Below, piece after piece: positions 33,151-45,291 of a stretch of 64,000 nucleotides of DNA. The notes under the pieces were generated by a model. That model searched no databases. It saw only the letters and a list, made by a program, of their open reading frames with translations, and was not told where the DNA came from. Position 1 is the first letter of the stretch, and each line of letters begins with the position of its first letter. Made by a program: the position numbers and the translations under genes. Origin of the DNA: Adineta steineri (Eukaryota > Rotifera > Eurotatoria > Adinetida > Adinetidae); contig CAJNOI010000079.1 in NCBI GenBank assembly GCA_905250115.1, forward strand, positions 207,019 through 271,018. Direction: 5' to 3'.

Positions 33151-34611
33151 ACTGCTTAGCAATTATTTCCACACATCGATATTTAATGGATTACATGAAT
33201 CCATTATGTTGTTGAAAATTAAATTTTTACGAAATTGTTTGTTACTCTATTACATATCTAACTACAAATTTATATTGTCATATACTTTCATTGCAATTTT
33301 CTAAATCATGATTATGATCGACATCTACATGTACTTACGATTATCTAAAAGTACTATTTTTTCTTATGAAATTTTTTTAAAAAATTTCTTTTTTTATGAA
33401 TAGATAGAGCGTTTTTCACTCAATTTTTGTATACTATTGCATCAAACTTCAACTAATATTTCGATAACATTTGTTTCTTTGTTATATCGTTAGTACCATT
33501 GTATTAACAATCAAAATAATACCATCAGATACAGTATAAGAAGTTCTATAACTCCCATAAAATCTCTTATTTTATAGTTTCACTTTTCGCTACCACTAAA
33601 AACAAAATTTTGAGCAAGTAAACTGCGACCATAAGGAAAGGATAATTTTTTATACACAACAAACTATTTTTTTGTTATTTTGCTGTTTATGCACTGGATA
33701 TATTTTGATGGTTTGTTTCGCGTCATATAGAGATATATTCAAATAATACATCGTAGACACTACATATTGATGCATCTCAAAATACAAACAAAAAAAAGAT
33801 ATTATATGTATTGATAACTATTCATGCGTACAAGCACGTGAAACTTTACTTTGCTTAGAAAATGAAAGAAACAAAAAGAAAAACGTGAATCTTTTGTCGA
33901 CGATAAGGTGAGGGTAAGACTTATATATAAATTCGAAGGTTATTAACGATGAAAAGTGTACGCTTATCTATGAGATTAAGTGTAATGTCTTCTTCGTCGT
34001 CAAATTGAAGTTTAACAATATCGAACCATGGTATAGTTTGATATTCGTTTAAATCCTTGCTGAAAATCGATAAAAACAACTCATTTAGATAAAAATATAT
34101 ATTCATTCTATAAATACAAAATCTTTGAATATACCTATAAAAATAATGTATATTATTTATTAATTTGACTACCTCGATTTTTAGTCCATTGTTGCATAGA
34201 ATTAGAAGAGAGGTCGACTTCTAGATCGTCGATTTCATGATAACGACGAGATAAACATATATTTGAATTTTATTTTGTTTCTGTATATAAAATTCCAGAC
34301 TACATCATATATAAGATATATTCATTAGATGTATTATATTTCATAGAGATTAAGCATATGTAATAAAAGGAAATTAGAAAATTCAAATATCTCTAACATA
34401 TACTAAGAAATGAAGAATGAAAAGTGAACTAAGTAAAAACGAGTCGATATATTTTAAATATCTCTTAACGAACGTATGACTGTATAACTTATAAAACTAT
34501 TATACAAATGAAACACATCACTTTCAAAACCTTCATACAATAGGATGATATAATAATACATCGAATAATTATTTTAGATTTAATACATTTTATATAATAA
34601 TTTTCCACGAA
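33151..34611. other. Gene-poor stretch with exon-like fragments on the minus strand
   Basis: At 34106-33921 (minus) an open frame includes LNEYQTIPWFDIVKLQFDDE and LNLIDKRTLFIVNNL, which look coding. At about 34260-34175 (minus) another exon-like piece (RRYHEIDDLEVDLSSNS) ends at a GTAGTC donor. The phases of the two do not match in the simplest splice, so I make no gene model. A copy of the dispersed repeat discussed at 52.7 kb lies at about 33428-33482. Confidence 0.35.
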
Positions 34612-37600
34612 ATGGATGAATCGGTTACTACTTATAAAATGGAATCGCGTGTCAAGCGCAGTAATACATACTGTGAACAAGATGATTCATGTGAACAAGA
34701 TGGTATGGAGACTGAGAGTGAGAAAGATTTAACAGAAAGTATCAAAGTTAGTTATACAAGAAGAAAATTCATTGGTAAGAGGTGGAGAATACTCTGTTCT
34801 GTGACTGACTGTGAGAAAGTAGTTAGCAAACAAGGCTTCTGTTCTCAACATTATGCAGAAAGTGTCGGAATTGCTCGTAAAAATAAAAAATCGAAGCGAA
34901 ACAAATGGGAACGACACTGCGATATTTACAATTGTGAGTGGCTTGCTGTTAAACATGGTCTATGTAAGAATCATTTAAATGAATACGAAGAATTCTCCGA
35001 ATCATCGACCGGCCTACCGACAGTGAGACTCAACAGGTGTTCATTACGAAGTTATATAGAACAAAGTATTTTTAATGATCGTAAGTTTTTTTTGCTTATT
35101 CAATTTTATCTATTCAAACCTATCGACATTTTTCATATATTAATAGAAGATTCTCAAACAATACCATCTCAACAAAATAGTTCAATAGATTCGATTTCTG
35201 CACAATTCGAAACTCCACCGGATAGTAATGTAGTTGTCGACGGATCAGACATTAACAGATCCTCTATGGCCAACGCGTCGACAGGTAAATATATCACAAT
35301 CGTTTTATATCGATGATCGATTATTTGGGAATATTATTCATTTACATAAATTTTAAACATACAAAAAAATAACTTTATTTTAGACATACGCAATGATGCA
35401 GCAAACAGAACTAAAGATAAAGAACATAGTGGAATGAACATGAAAAAATGTCAATATCGAATATCAATCAATGATGATATCACATGTCATAAGTCGGGCA
35501 CATATCAATGCTCCCATTGTTCATCTGTATTTTGTCTCGAACATGGTTCACTACATCAAGAAGATGTGAAAGAAGAAATCAATTATCTATTAGATGAAAC
35601 ACAGGCTAGTTATGCATATATATACAAAATATCAAACATATTATTCTTTTTCAAAGTTTTAAAAAGAATATTTATTATAAATTATCCTGTTTTTTTTTAA
35701 AGCTTTATATAATAGTCTTAGAAAAATAGTTAGAGAAATGTTTCGATGCATCTTCATCAACTCCTATTTTGAAATAGATGTTTCAACATTACAAATATTT
35801 CAATCTAGTTAAAACAACTCATCTTTTTCTTCATTATTATAGGAACTTATTACTGAAATACCATCATTAAACATTGATAATGGTAGAAAGAATTGTGAAG
35901 AACAATTAAACAATTGGATGCAAACGATGGTTGATAAAATTCAACAAAAATATAAAGAACTTCAGATGGAACTTGATCAACTTCATAGTTATATTGAAAC
36001 GAATCAAGATCAATGGAAATCATCTTTGAAAGATCGAATGGAAACAAAGGTTCGATCAGTATTAATGGCACAATTGAAATTACATGAAACCGATGGATCA
36101 GAATTGACTAAAGCTCGAGATGAACTATTACGTGCACAAAAATTCTATAATTTACTCAATAGTCAAACAATGATTACAGTATCTACTGCCAAAGATAATG
36201 AAATTTATTTATTAAGCCCTAGCTTATCTTTTTCCAACGTTATAGTCGATGGATTCACTTCGATTGATAAAATTATACCAAAAACAAATGCTGAAATTAT
36301 AGAACAATTAAATCAACAGGCAATTGATTTAATGAATAATGAAACAGAGAGTAAGTATTGTTCATGTTAAGAATATATAACTACACTTTATTGAGTATTA
36401 CCAATTGTGTTTAAATAGCATAATCAAATAGTGCGTGACTAATACTGATGAATCTGCACACAAGTTTCGTTGAATGAGAACAAATCAGATATTTTTCTTT
36501 TTCTTCATACTGCACACTTATACACTATAGAGTAATACATTAATTTTGTTTTAGATATTTTTTTGCCAGACCTCGATCCAGTTGCATTTGATCTATTAGT
36601 AAGATATTCATTATTTTATATTTTCATTTTCTCTATTGTTTATTTTTATGTAGATGAATACAGAAACAATCGTAGAGAATCAATTTATGGCATCTGATAC
36701 GTCTTTACCAGTATTATATAATACAAATCAATCCATGAATAATAATACTGAACAGGTTTTCTAAACTATTTTTTCTTATGTACATCTTATCACATGTTTA
36801 TTATGTTTCTTTTAAGGCTGATTTTTCGTCAATTGAATCAATAATTAACAATGCAAACGAGTAATTATGATCATTGTATTATAAATATAGAATTCTATTT
36901 TATTTTATTTTAGTTCCAACAGTCTTTCAACAATTATCCAAAATCAAAGTAAAATATTTCATTTAATATTATTATAAATATACTCTCTATTTTTTTAGGA
37001 ACAGATTTAATATCATGGTTTTTTCAAGATCATCAGAGTGAGCTCGAAAAAATTATTACAAATCCCGAAAATCGTATGGAATTAAATTTAACTTCAAAAA
37101 ATCTAACTTGTTCAGATATGGAGATTGTTAGTCAGTATGCTTTGCAAGATAATAAAGTAAGTTCATTAAAGCTTTTATAAGAGAAAAACAGTATCCCCGA
37201 TCCTACTTTAAACTAATGGGATTTCCGATCTTCCTCAATAAAACTTTCGCCAATTGAATTATGACTTAAATTAACATATGTTCTATGTTAATATTCTTTG
37301 GGGGTGGAAGTCCTATTGTCGAAGTTCCGGTAACTTATACTTATCATAGAAATATTCGTGAAATCAATTATATGAGTATATATTCTTTTCATTTTAGACA
37401 CTTATACAACTTGATCTTTCTCGTAATCAAATTAAAGATATCGGTGCACGTTATTTAAATACTGGATTACAATTAAGTCAAGTTAGTAGAAAAAAAAACA
37501 TTTATTTTCATATTCATCTTTATTTCTCCTTTTAACATATAGACACTTACTATTCTTGATCTATCTCACAATCAAATTGGAGATGCAGGAATATCAGAGC

Positions 37601-38474
37601 TAAGTATTGGATTAAAATCAAATGAAGTAACAAAATAATTTTCAGTATCTCTATAAAGATCATTTTTCTTTTATATAGACACTCACAACACTTGATCTTT
37701 CTGATAATCAAATCAAAAATGAAGGAGCACAATTTCTAGGTGCTATATTAGAATTAAATACAGTGAATATAGATTATTTTTTTATTTTTTGTTTCGTATT
37801 AAATTCATTATTATAGACACTTACTACATTAAACTTATCTAAAAATTGTATTGAATGTCAAGGAGTAATTGATTTAAGTAATGCATTACACTTAAATCAC
37901 GTAAAAAATATTTTCTTTGCATTTATCTATTTTAAATTATGATTACTATAGACACTTTCATCACTTAATCTTTCTGCAAATCAAACCAAAGATGAAGGAG
38001 CACAATATCTAAGTTTTATGTTACAATCAAATAAGGTTAATATATATATTTTTTATTTTTATTTCATATTGAATTCATTATTATAGACACTAACTACATT
38101 AAATTTATCTAAAAATGATATTCAAAATAAAGGAGCATATGATTTAAGTTTTGCATTACAAAGAAATCAAGTAAAAGATATTTTCTTTTTTTTTGATTTA
38201 TTTTAAATTATGATTATTATAGGCACTTTTATCACTTAATCTTTCTGAGAATCAAATTGGAGATCAAGGTGGAGAAGATCTGTGTACTGCATTAAAATTA
38301 AATGAAGTAAAAAATTTATTAATTTTATTTCTCCTTATTGATATTTTCTTTTTGATACAGACATTGACAAAACTTGATCTCACTTCAAATACTATCAAAG
38401 CTGAAATCTTAAGTGGTATATCATCTGCATTAACATCAAATATGATAAGAAAAATAAATAATGAAAATATGTAA
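34612..38474 (+). CDS. Zinc-finger, B-box-like, coiled-coil and leucine-rich-repeat protein
   Basis: Seventeen exons give 806 aa with every phase closing: 34612-35080, 35147-35284, 35384-35604, 35843-36350, 36555-36598, 36654-36755, 36817-36860, 36914-36948, 36999-37156, then LRR exons starting 37398, 37543, 37679, 37817, 37952, 38087, 38223 (84 nt each) and 38361-38474. Residues about 57-130 hold two fingers of the form C-x4-5-C-x7-GxC-x2-H (CSVTDCEKVVSKQGFCSQH and CDIYNCEWLAVKHGLCKNH), like WRKY19-type zinc fingers. A B-box-like Cys/His cluster follows (CHKSGTYQCSHCSSVFCLEH), then a coiled coil in exon 4. Eight 28-residue LRRs of the ribonuclease-inhibitor/NLRC3 type close the protein (LDLSRNQIKDIGARYLNTGL). 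Exon 3 seems to end at a GC rather than GT donor. There is no membrane segment; a cytosolic recognition or scaffold role is inferred only. Confidence 0.88.
37398..38474 (+). repeat. Tandem array of one-LRR-per-exon units
   Basis: Seven exons of exactly 84 nt plus a terminal 114-nt exon each begin in phase 0 with Thr/Ala-Leu, separated by introns of 51-61 nt. Exons at 37679, 37952 and 38223 resemble one another, as do those at 37817 and 38087. The introns alternate too: those ending TTCATTATTATAG precede the exons at 37817 and 38087, and those with TTTTAAATTATGATTA precede 37952 and 38223. So the array grew by duplication of two-exon units of about 270 bp. Confidence 0.85.
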
Positions 38475-39240
38475 TTGTCTTTGTTTTTTTCTCCGATAAT
38501 ATTTTCTTCTATATAATATGTGTGAAATGTAATATTTTATAACAAGTGTCATTCTCTATGAAATATCTTTTTTTTAAATTTTGTTATTAGCGGAAGCATC
38601 AGCAAAATCTAGGTGATTGGGTACTGTACTAAAAACTTTGAAAGTTATTTATAATGGTACTCCGTCTTTTTTAATAACTCGTTCGTTTTAATTCTGCGGT
38701 GATTGGGCGCGATATTACCTTGATGACGTCACTACTTATTATGGTAAAACATTCATGTCATATGTTTCTATAGACTTTGGTTTACTTTAACAGTTTTTAT
38801 AGCGAAAGAGTAACAAATGAGAAAGTGCATTGACTGTGGGATATGATGGTATTCTATTTTATGTGTCTGTTGCTGTATAGAGATTGTTTTTGTATAATAT
38901 GAATAAAAAAAACCGGCGATCAATTATAAAGTTTATTATAACTGATACTAATAAGTCATTGAACTGCCTCGTTTATATAAAATCATATACGATCATTTTT
39001 TTGTTTTTAAATATAATTAAAATTAGTAACGGTTCAATATCAGATAAGACTATTTAGCATTGTTTCTTTTTTTTAATAATATTTGACGACTTATCGTAAA
39101 TAAACTTGCCAATTGTTTTTTTTTTCGTGAATAAGTGAGACGATCTCTTTTCAATTAAAGAGAACGGTTATTTATTTGAAGACACAAAAAGGAAAAAAAA
39201 CGAAAAAATCTAATACAGAACAAATAAATTTACAGACAAA
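38475..39240. other. Intergenic region between two converging genes
   Basis: AT-rich 3' flank of both the LRR gene and RFX. A palindromic TGACGTCA (CRE-type) lies at 38724-38731 next to a GC-richer patch (GATTGGGCGCGATATT). No gene is seen. Confidence 0.4.
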
Positions 39241-42200
39241 CTAAACAGCAACAATTTCATCTGTTGTTTTAAGTCTTTTAACAGATTCGGAATCTTTTTC
39301 ATTTTGTTGTGTTGAATTCGTTGTTGTTGTTGTCGTTGTTGTCGATGGTTGACTTGCTAATTTAGCTGCTGATACTAATTTATTTATTATTGGTAATTGA
39401 ACAGTTGAACCTGATAATGTTAATATTTGTGCCTAGAGAAAAAAAAGTGTAAATAATTTGTTTTTCATTAAATTTTCAAAAAAAATATTATTACTGGTGA
39501 AAGTGTATCTTTTTTAACAACTAATGAAATTTTTGATGGCATATTTCGGCGTTCAATGGAAATACTTGATGCTGATCCATTTGATGGATTAACACCACCA
39601 TCAAATATGGATAATTTATTTTGTAATGTTAACTTTAAAAAAGAAAAGAAAAGAAATTTAATTAGAAAAAAAAGGAAAATATATTTTTTTTATAATTACT
39701 TCAGCCATCACAGCAATTGGAGTTTTTTGTATATGTAATGCTATTTTATGTTCAATTAAATAAAACAAATATTCATCATAGAGAAGACGAATTAAATGAA
39801 ATGAACCAAATGATGCTGCACTACGTAATGTTAAATCTCGTATAACCATTGAACAATAAAATGACCAATTTAAAAGAATTTGTTTAGCTTGTTTTGTATA
39901 TTTTTCTCCTGATAAATTTGAATATGGTTTAAGTAAATCATTTAATAATAAATCAAGCCATTGTGACCAATCTTCTAATGTTGATTGAGATGATAAATGA
40001 TTTTTAAATTCTCTTTCAATACGTGTTACTAAATTATCATCACATTCACATATCCACCAAGCTTGTTCCTAAAAACAAATCATATTTATCTTAAAATTAA
40101 AAAAAAAAATCTAGTCTATTACTTGAACATTATGAAAATCAACTTTATTTAAATCAGCTAACATTTGATTAACTTGTGTTGAATTAAGAAGAACAGCTCG
40201 TGCTGCTTGAGCTAAATGATTTAATGATGTATAACGTCTTAATGTCATAGCAAATGCATTTATAATTGTTAATTTTATTGTTTTTAATCGTTCAGGTAAA
40301 TGACCTAATGCTGTACGAAGCCAACTATCAACACTTTTACCAAATGTCCGAATGGATTGAGTTGCACTTGCTTAAAAAAAAATTTCATTTAATATTTATA
40401 TCAAAAATATCATCAACTCTACAATCAGGCGCGTATCAAGGAGGGGGAGGCGCAGCACAAAGTTTTGTTTAAATTTAGCACGAAAAATTTCTTTCCGAAG
40501 TAGGAGGGTTACGCCCATGCCCATTTTAAGACTATCGAAAGCTAATGTCAATAATACTAACTTGGCATTGGTGATAAAATATCTGCAATTAATCTTTCAA
40601 CTAATTGTTGATATAATTGATAATCCGAATTTTTAATGAATTCTTGAATATTATTTAATGAACAAATGGAATGAAATAATGGTATCGGCATTGTTTCTTC
40701 TCTTCCTGTTTGTGACCAAAAATTAAACCAAATTTGTTCAACTGAACCAAAATCTAATGTTGTTATAACATCAAATAATTTCTAAACAAAAAAAGAAAGA
40801 GATAATCATAAAATTTTTCAAAAAACTTTTTTTATTATTTACAAGACAATGATCTTTATAAACTGTTTCAAAACGTTTAATATCTTCTTGTGTAACACCT
40901 TCAGGTAATTGAATATTTGAATCTAATTGAACATTTTCATTTATAATTAATGAATTATTTTCATGAATAAATTGTTTTGTATCTGTTTGTGATAAAGTTG
41001 ATTCCGATTGTGATGAATATGATTGATCATTAACATTGGGTTTATTTTCTGGTGATGAACCATCATTTGATGTTGACCAACGACGATTTTTAAAATTAGC
41101 AAATGCATTATTACCTCGAAATGTTAATCCACCATGTTCATCAGAAAAAGCATTTAATGATGAATTTTGTTTAACACGTATACCATAATAATGATATTTT
41201 GAATTTCCTCGTGTACCTAAACGACGAGTACGAAGACCAAGAAAAACTGATCGAATTAATTTTCCAAATGAAGCCGGATTAACAGCTTCTAATTTTTGTT
41301 CAGAACAATGTTGTAAATAAAATGAATATAATGTTGAACGACGAAGTGAACAACCTTCAGCTGGTTCAAAATTATCAACTAACCATTGAACCTTTTAAAA
41401 CAAAAACAAAGTTAACATGAAGTGTTAAAATGGATATTAACAGAAAAAAAAAGAACTTTATTATTCTTGTATATATACATATATTATTTATGTTATCATG
41501 CCTCGAGGAATTCAAGTCTCAATTATTCATGCATTGTTTGCATAAGGTAAAATGTGTTTAAAGACACGTTGATTAGTCAGAAATAGAATAAAATGATTTG
41601 CATTCAATAGGCAACTTTTTGGAATAATGTATATTTTAATCGAAGTAGAGTGTAATATGATTAGTCTTGAAATATTTACCCTTTCTTTTTAAATATAATA
41701 CCATTTGAGTGATACTATACATTGCTGCAGCGAGAGAACAAGTACACACCTTTTATCGTATATGTAGGGATTTTTTTTTCAGCATTTCTAGATAGGTGGA
41801 GTCGAATAATTAAAAACATATGGGTTTATTGTGGGTAATTCGTTCTTTATATATAGAATAGTTCGAATGACTACTTCGCATCATCGATATTAATAGCAAT
41901 TCGACTGAATTGAGAAAAATTAAAAAAAATTTCTAACGAAAGACAACTTAGTAAATCGAATGATTTCCCAAAGGTAAATTAAAATGCTTTAATCTTACGG
42001 TTGCTGGTGATGCTCGTGTTGTATGTGTTAATGGTTGTGAACCACTTTCTAATGATGGAACAAAATATCCACCTGTACATGATAATATATGATGAGAAAA
42101 GCCATCTGATGATGCACCCTATGAGAAAAAAAACATAATAAGTGAATTTAAAAAAAACATTTTTTTTTTCTTCTCGTTACTGATGATTGTGGTTGAAAAA

Positions 42201-42582
42201 ATGAGTTTGTTCCTGTATAAAGTGTACCATCACTTGAATTGAATTGAAATTGTCTTTACGAAAGAAAAAAAAATTATTGAAAAAAAAAATATATGTATTT
42301 AACTTACACAGGACCAGAAATATTATTTGAATTTTGATTTATTTGAGAATTTTGATTTGGTGGATGTGCTTTTGCAATAATAACTCTTCCTGTTGTTTGA
42401 TTTCCATTGGTTTCTCCACTAGATGGATTTGTTGTAGCAACTAAATATTGTTGTCCCTGTTGACCATTTAAACGTGATTCATTCTATAATATAAAAAAAA
42501 GAAATTTTTTCTAGAAAGTTTGCTACAAAAAAAATCAATTGAAGTTTTTTACTCGTATTGGAAGCGTTGTTGATGATGCCAT
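39241..42582 (-). CDS. RFX: RFX-family transcription factor (RFX1/2/3 group)
   Basis: Ten exons on the minus strand (42582-42553, 42483-42308, 42253-42181, 42118-41999, 41391-40843, 40781-40562, 40370-40123, 40068-39700, 39632-39495, 39432-39241) close in phase to 704 aa, close to human RFX2/RFX3. A Gln/Asn-rich N-terminal activation region leads into HTTRASPATVQWLVDNFEPA. The winged-helix DNA-binding domain (about 134-210) includes NPASFGKLIRSVFLGLRTRR and GTRGNSKYHYYGIRVK. The B, C and dimerisation domains follow (LRRYTSLNHLAQAARAVL, IRDLTLRSAASFGSFHLIRL). Members of this group bind X-box sites as dimers in the nucleus and drive ciliary genes. An X-box-like site lies 141 nt upstream. Intron 6 carries a GC-rich repeat insertion. 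Confidence 0.96.
40420..40535 (-). mobile_element. GC-rich repeat fragment inside RFX intron 6
   Basis: CAGGCGCGTATCAAGGAGGG starts a GC-rich island ending GGAGGGTTACGCCCATGCCC, inside an otherwise AT-rich intron. The same start and ACGCCCATG ending recur at about 52808-52890. The CAGGxGCGTA start resembles ends of non-autonomous hAT elements; this assignment is tentative. Confidence 0.45.
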
Positions 42583-42982
42583 ATGTTTGAAACTTAAAAG
42601 ATAAAAACAATTGATTATCCATATTGGATAAATGACTTCTTCCTTGTATTTTCTTCTCCGGAATTTTTTTTTTATTTAAAGAAAATGTCAAAAATATAAA
42701 ACTTTGTTTTCTTTAAGAAACTTTCGTTATGGTAACACACTTTTTTTTCTTTATTTTTTACTGACCTGACGACGGTTACTTGACAAGAATACGAAAGATC
42801 TCGATGACTACCGTTACTTTAGTCAGTGCAATAAGAGAAAAAGAATGACACCAAGCAACGGTCGTCCAAGTATTCTGTTACCTAGGGGTCACATTCATAT
42901 CATAGACAAACATATATCTTTATGGTGCATACTTTTATTATATCTATGCATTAAGATTATTTATTATAGATGTCGTTACATA
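42583..42982 (-). promoter_or_regulatory. RFX upstream region with an X-box-like site
   Basis: The 400-nt space between the 3' end of the GULO-like gene and the RFX start contains TTCGTTATGGTAAC at 42723-42736 (plus strand). It fits the nematode X-box consensus RYYNYYATRRNRAC at 13 of 14 positions (knowledge of the consensus; match read by eye). It would allow RFX autoregulation, which is inference. Confidence 0.4.
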
Positions 42983-44430
42983 TTAGTTAAGGAAAACATT
43001 TTTCAAACAGTCATTTATTAAGAAATTATTTGGATCAAATTCTTCTCGTTTTTCTTTAAATAAATTCCATTTCGGATAAAGTTGAGCAAAATCTTCATTT
43101 TTTAATGGATGTTCTTTAGCCCAATGTGGTCTTCCATTATATTTATGACAAATATGTTCAAATGCTTGAAAAAATGATCGATGTTGATAATGAATTTTTC
43201 CATAGGGTCTATAAGCAACGGTATTTATCCAACATGTTTTACGTCCATAAGCTGGTGATAAATAGGATAAATCTTCGTCTTTACTAAAACGTATTTCAAT
43301 TGGAAAATGAACATTTTTATATTGTTCCATCGATTGTTCTAATTCAGTAAGACATGAAACAGCTTGATCTAATGGTATAGCCCATTCACTTGCATATTGA
43401 CGAAATAAACAATCAAAATTAAATAATTTATCACAACGATCAATTTTATGAAGAGTTTTTCCTTCTAATTTAGCATACATTCTATTTATACGTCGAACTA
43501 AACTTGGAAAATATAATGAAAAATAAAATAATAATTCTAAAAGATGATGACCTAGAAAAGATAAAAATGTAAAAAAAAATTTTTTTTTTTTTTTAGAAAA
43601 TAATATTACCAATTAATGAATTACTAAACCAAGAAATAATTCTTGAAAAAATTGATTTTTTATTATTAGTAATTAATCTTGGATTCACTCGATTTAAATG
43701 ATAAGCAATACCGGAATTTGTATGTGGATACCACATATAACGAAAATGATCTGATGATGCATAATGAATAGATAATGTATTTAAAAATGTATGAAATTCT
43801 AATGGTTTTTGATTTAATTCTAAATAAAATAATGGTGAAACTTGTAATCGAACACTTATTATGATTCCAAATGTTCCTAAAGAACATGTTAAACAACGAA
43901 ATAAATCTTCATCATCATCTAAATAATATTCTTTTATATCTCCATTTAATTTCATTAAAGTTATCGAACGAACATAAGATGATATTGAACCATATTTAAT
44001 TCCTTGAAGAAAGAAAAAAAAATCAAAATATTTTAATTGAGAATAAAATGAATTATAAACCTGATCCATGAGTAGCTGTAGAAATAACGCCACCTATAGT
44101 TAATTCATTGACAGAACCTTGAACTGTTAATGAAAGATTATGTTGTGGAAGAATTTCATTAAGTGTACGTATTAATACACCACTTTCACAATGTATTTCA
44201 TGATTGATTTCATCAATTTCAAGAATTTTATTAAAATATTTCATTGATATTAAAACTTCATTTGACATTGAAAGTGATGATGGTGAATGTCCACAGCCAA
44301 TAACACGAACTTTTGATTTGGTTTCATTGATTTCATTTAATAATGTTCGAAGAGAATCAATGGATTTTGGTTCAACATATAGACGAGGTCGACAATAAAA
44401 TGTTCGAGCCCAATTCCAATGTACACTCAT
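42983..44430 (-). CDS. GULO: L-gulonolactone oxidase-like FAD-linked oxidase
   Basis: Three exons on the minus strand (44430-44061, 44002-43610, 43551-42983) close in phase to 443 aa; rat GULO has 440. The FAD-binding half contains VRVIGCGHSPSSLSMS, where His48 matches the His that carries covalent FAD in animal GULO. It continues with GVISTATHGSGIKYGSISS and SLGTFGIIISVRLQV. The ALO/GULO C-terminal half has EWAIPLDQA, AYRPYGKIHY and RPHWAKEH (395-402, the HWxK motif), ending in LINDCLKNVFLN as animal enzymes end. GULO oxidises L-gulono-1,4-lactone in the last step of vitamin C synthesis, usually at the ER membrane; hydrophobic stretches around the middle fit that. It looks intact. Confidence 0.93.
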
Positions 44431-44622
44431 CTCCTATTTTGTTTTTTTCTCAATGTACTTATTTATTTATAACCTTTTCCGTAGATAATCAAAGGGTAAG
44501 ATAAGTAGACCAATCGTTTACTAATATTACGTTTTAGAATATCCAACGGTTTTATATCAAACACGTTTATCGATTTCAAAAGTATAAAATTAATCTGTAG
44601 ATGTCAGAAGATATTTATTATT

Positions 44623-45291
44623 TTAAATAACATTTTTAAATTTACATTTCGAACAAATATTTATTGAAAGACGTTCTAATCGTTTATCTAAATCTTCAAG
44701 TGTTTTATTTAATTTTGATAAATCTTCACGACTTTCTAATAATTTTGACCAAATACATGATGTTATTTCTGAATCTATAAACAAATTTAATTCATTCATT
44801 TTTATTTTGTTTCGTATAAAAATATCGAACTTGTTGATATTGATGAATAACAACTTTTTTTTGATTCATCATCTTTCTATTAAATAAAAAAAAGTCAATA
44901 ATATTTTTTTTGTATGAAATTTAAATTAAACAAACTAAATATTCATGTGCAGGTATTGGAGGATATTTTTCAATTAATTCTGCTAAACATTTATTAAAAC
45001 GACGTTGATATTTTCGATGACGATATGATTTGGAATTTTCAGCTTAATAAAATAAATATATGTATATTATTTCGAAAAAAAAAATCTTATACCATTATTA
45101 TTATTATAATTTATTGGTAATGTTTGTGTTGATGCTTGTGTTACATTAATTGTATTAAGAATAATTGGTATTCGAATTTGTGAATCAACTGATAGATAAC
45201 TATTTCGATTTTTATTTCTATTTGAACTTAAACTGCGAAAACGAGTACCAAGTATATTCATGAAATTATCTTTCGTTTTGGACCAATTCAT
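44623..45291 (-). CDS. Unrecognised short gene; C-terminus ambiguous
   Basis: Exons 45291-45093 and 45042-44936 join in phase and encode a basic, Asn/Ser-rich start (MNWSKTKDNFMNILGTRFRS) and SYRHRKYQRRFNKCLAELIE. For the third exon there are two readings. The better acceptor (exon from 44876) gives a 126-aa protein ending at 44802. A new ATG then follows two nucleotides later at 44799, opening a 58-aa helical frame (SKLLESREDLSKLNKTLEDL) to 44623. Alternatively, a weaker acceptor before 44853 fuses that helical frame onto the first two exons in phase, for 178 aa. The coiled-coil part looks genuinely coding. I do not recognise the family. Confidence 0.6.
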
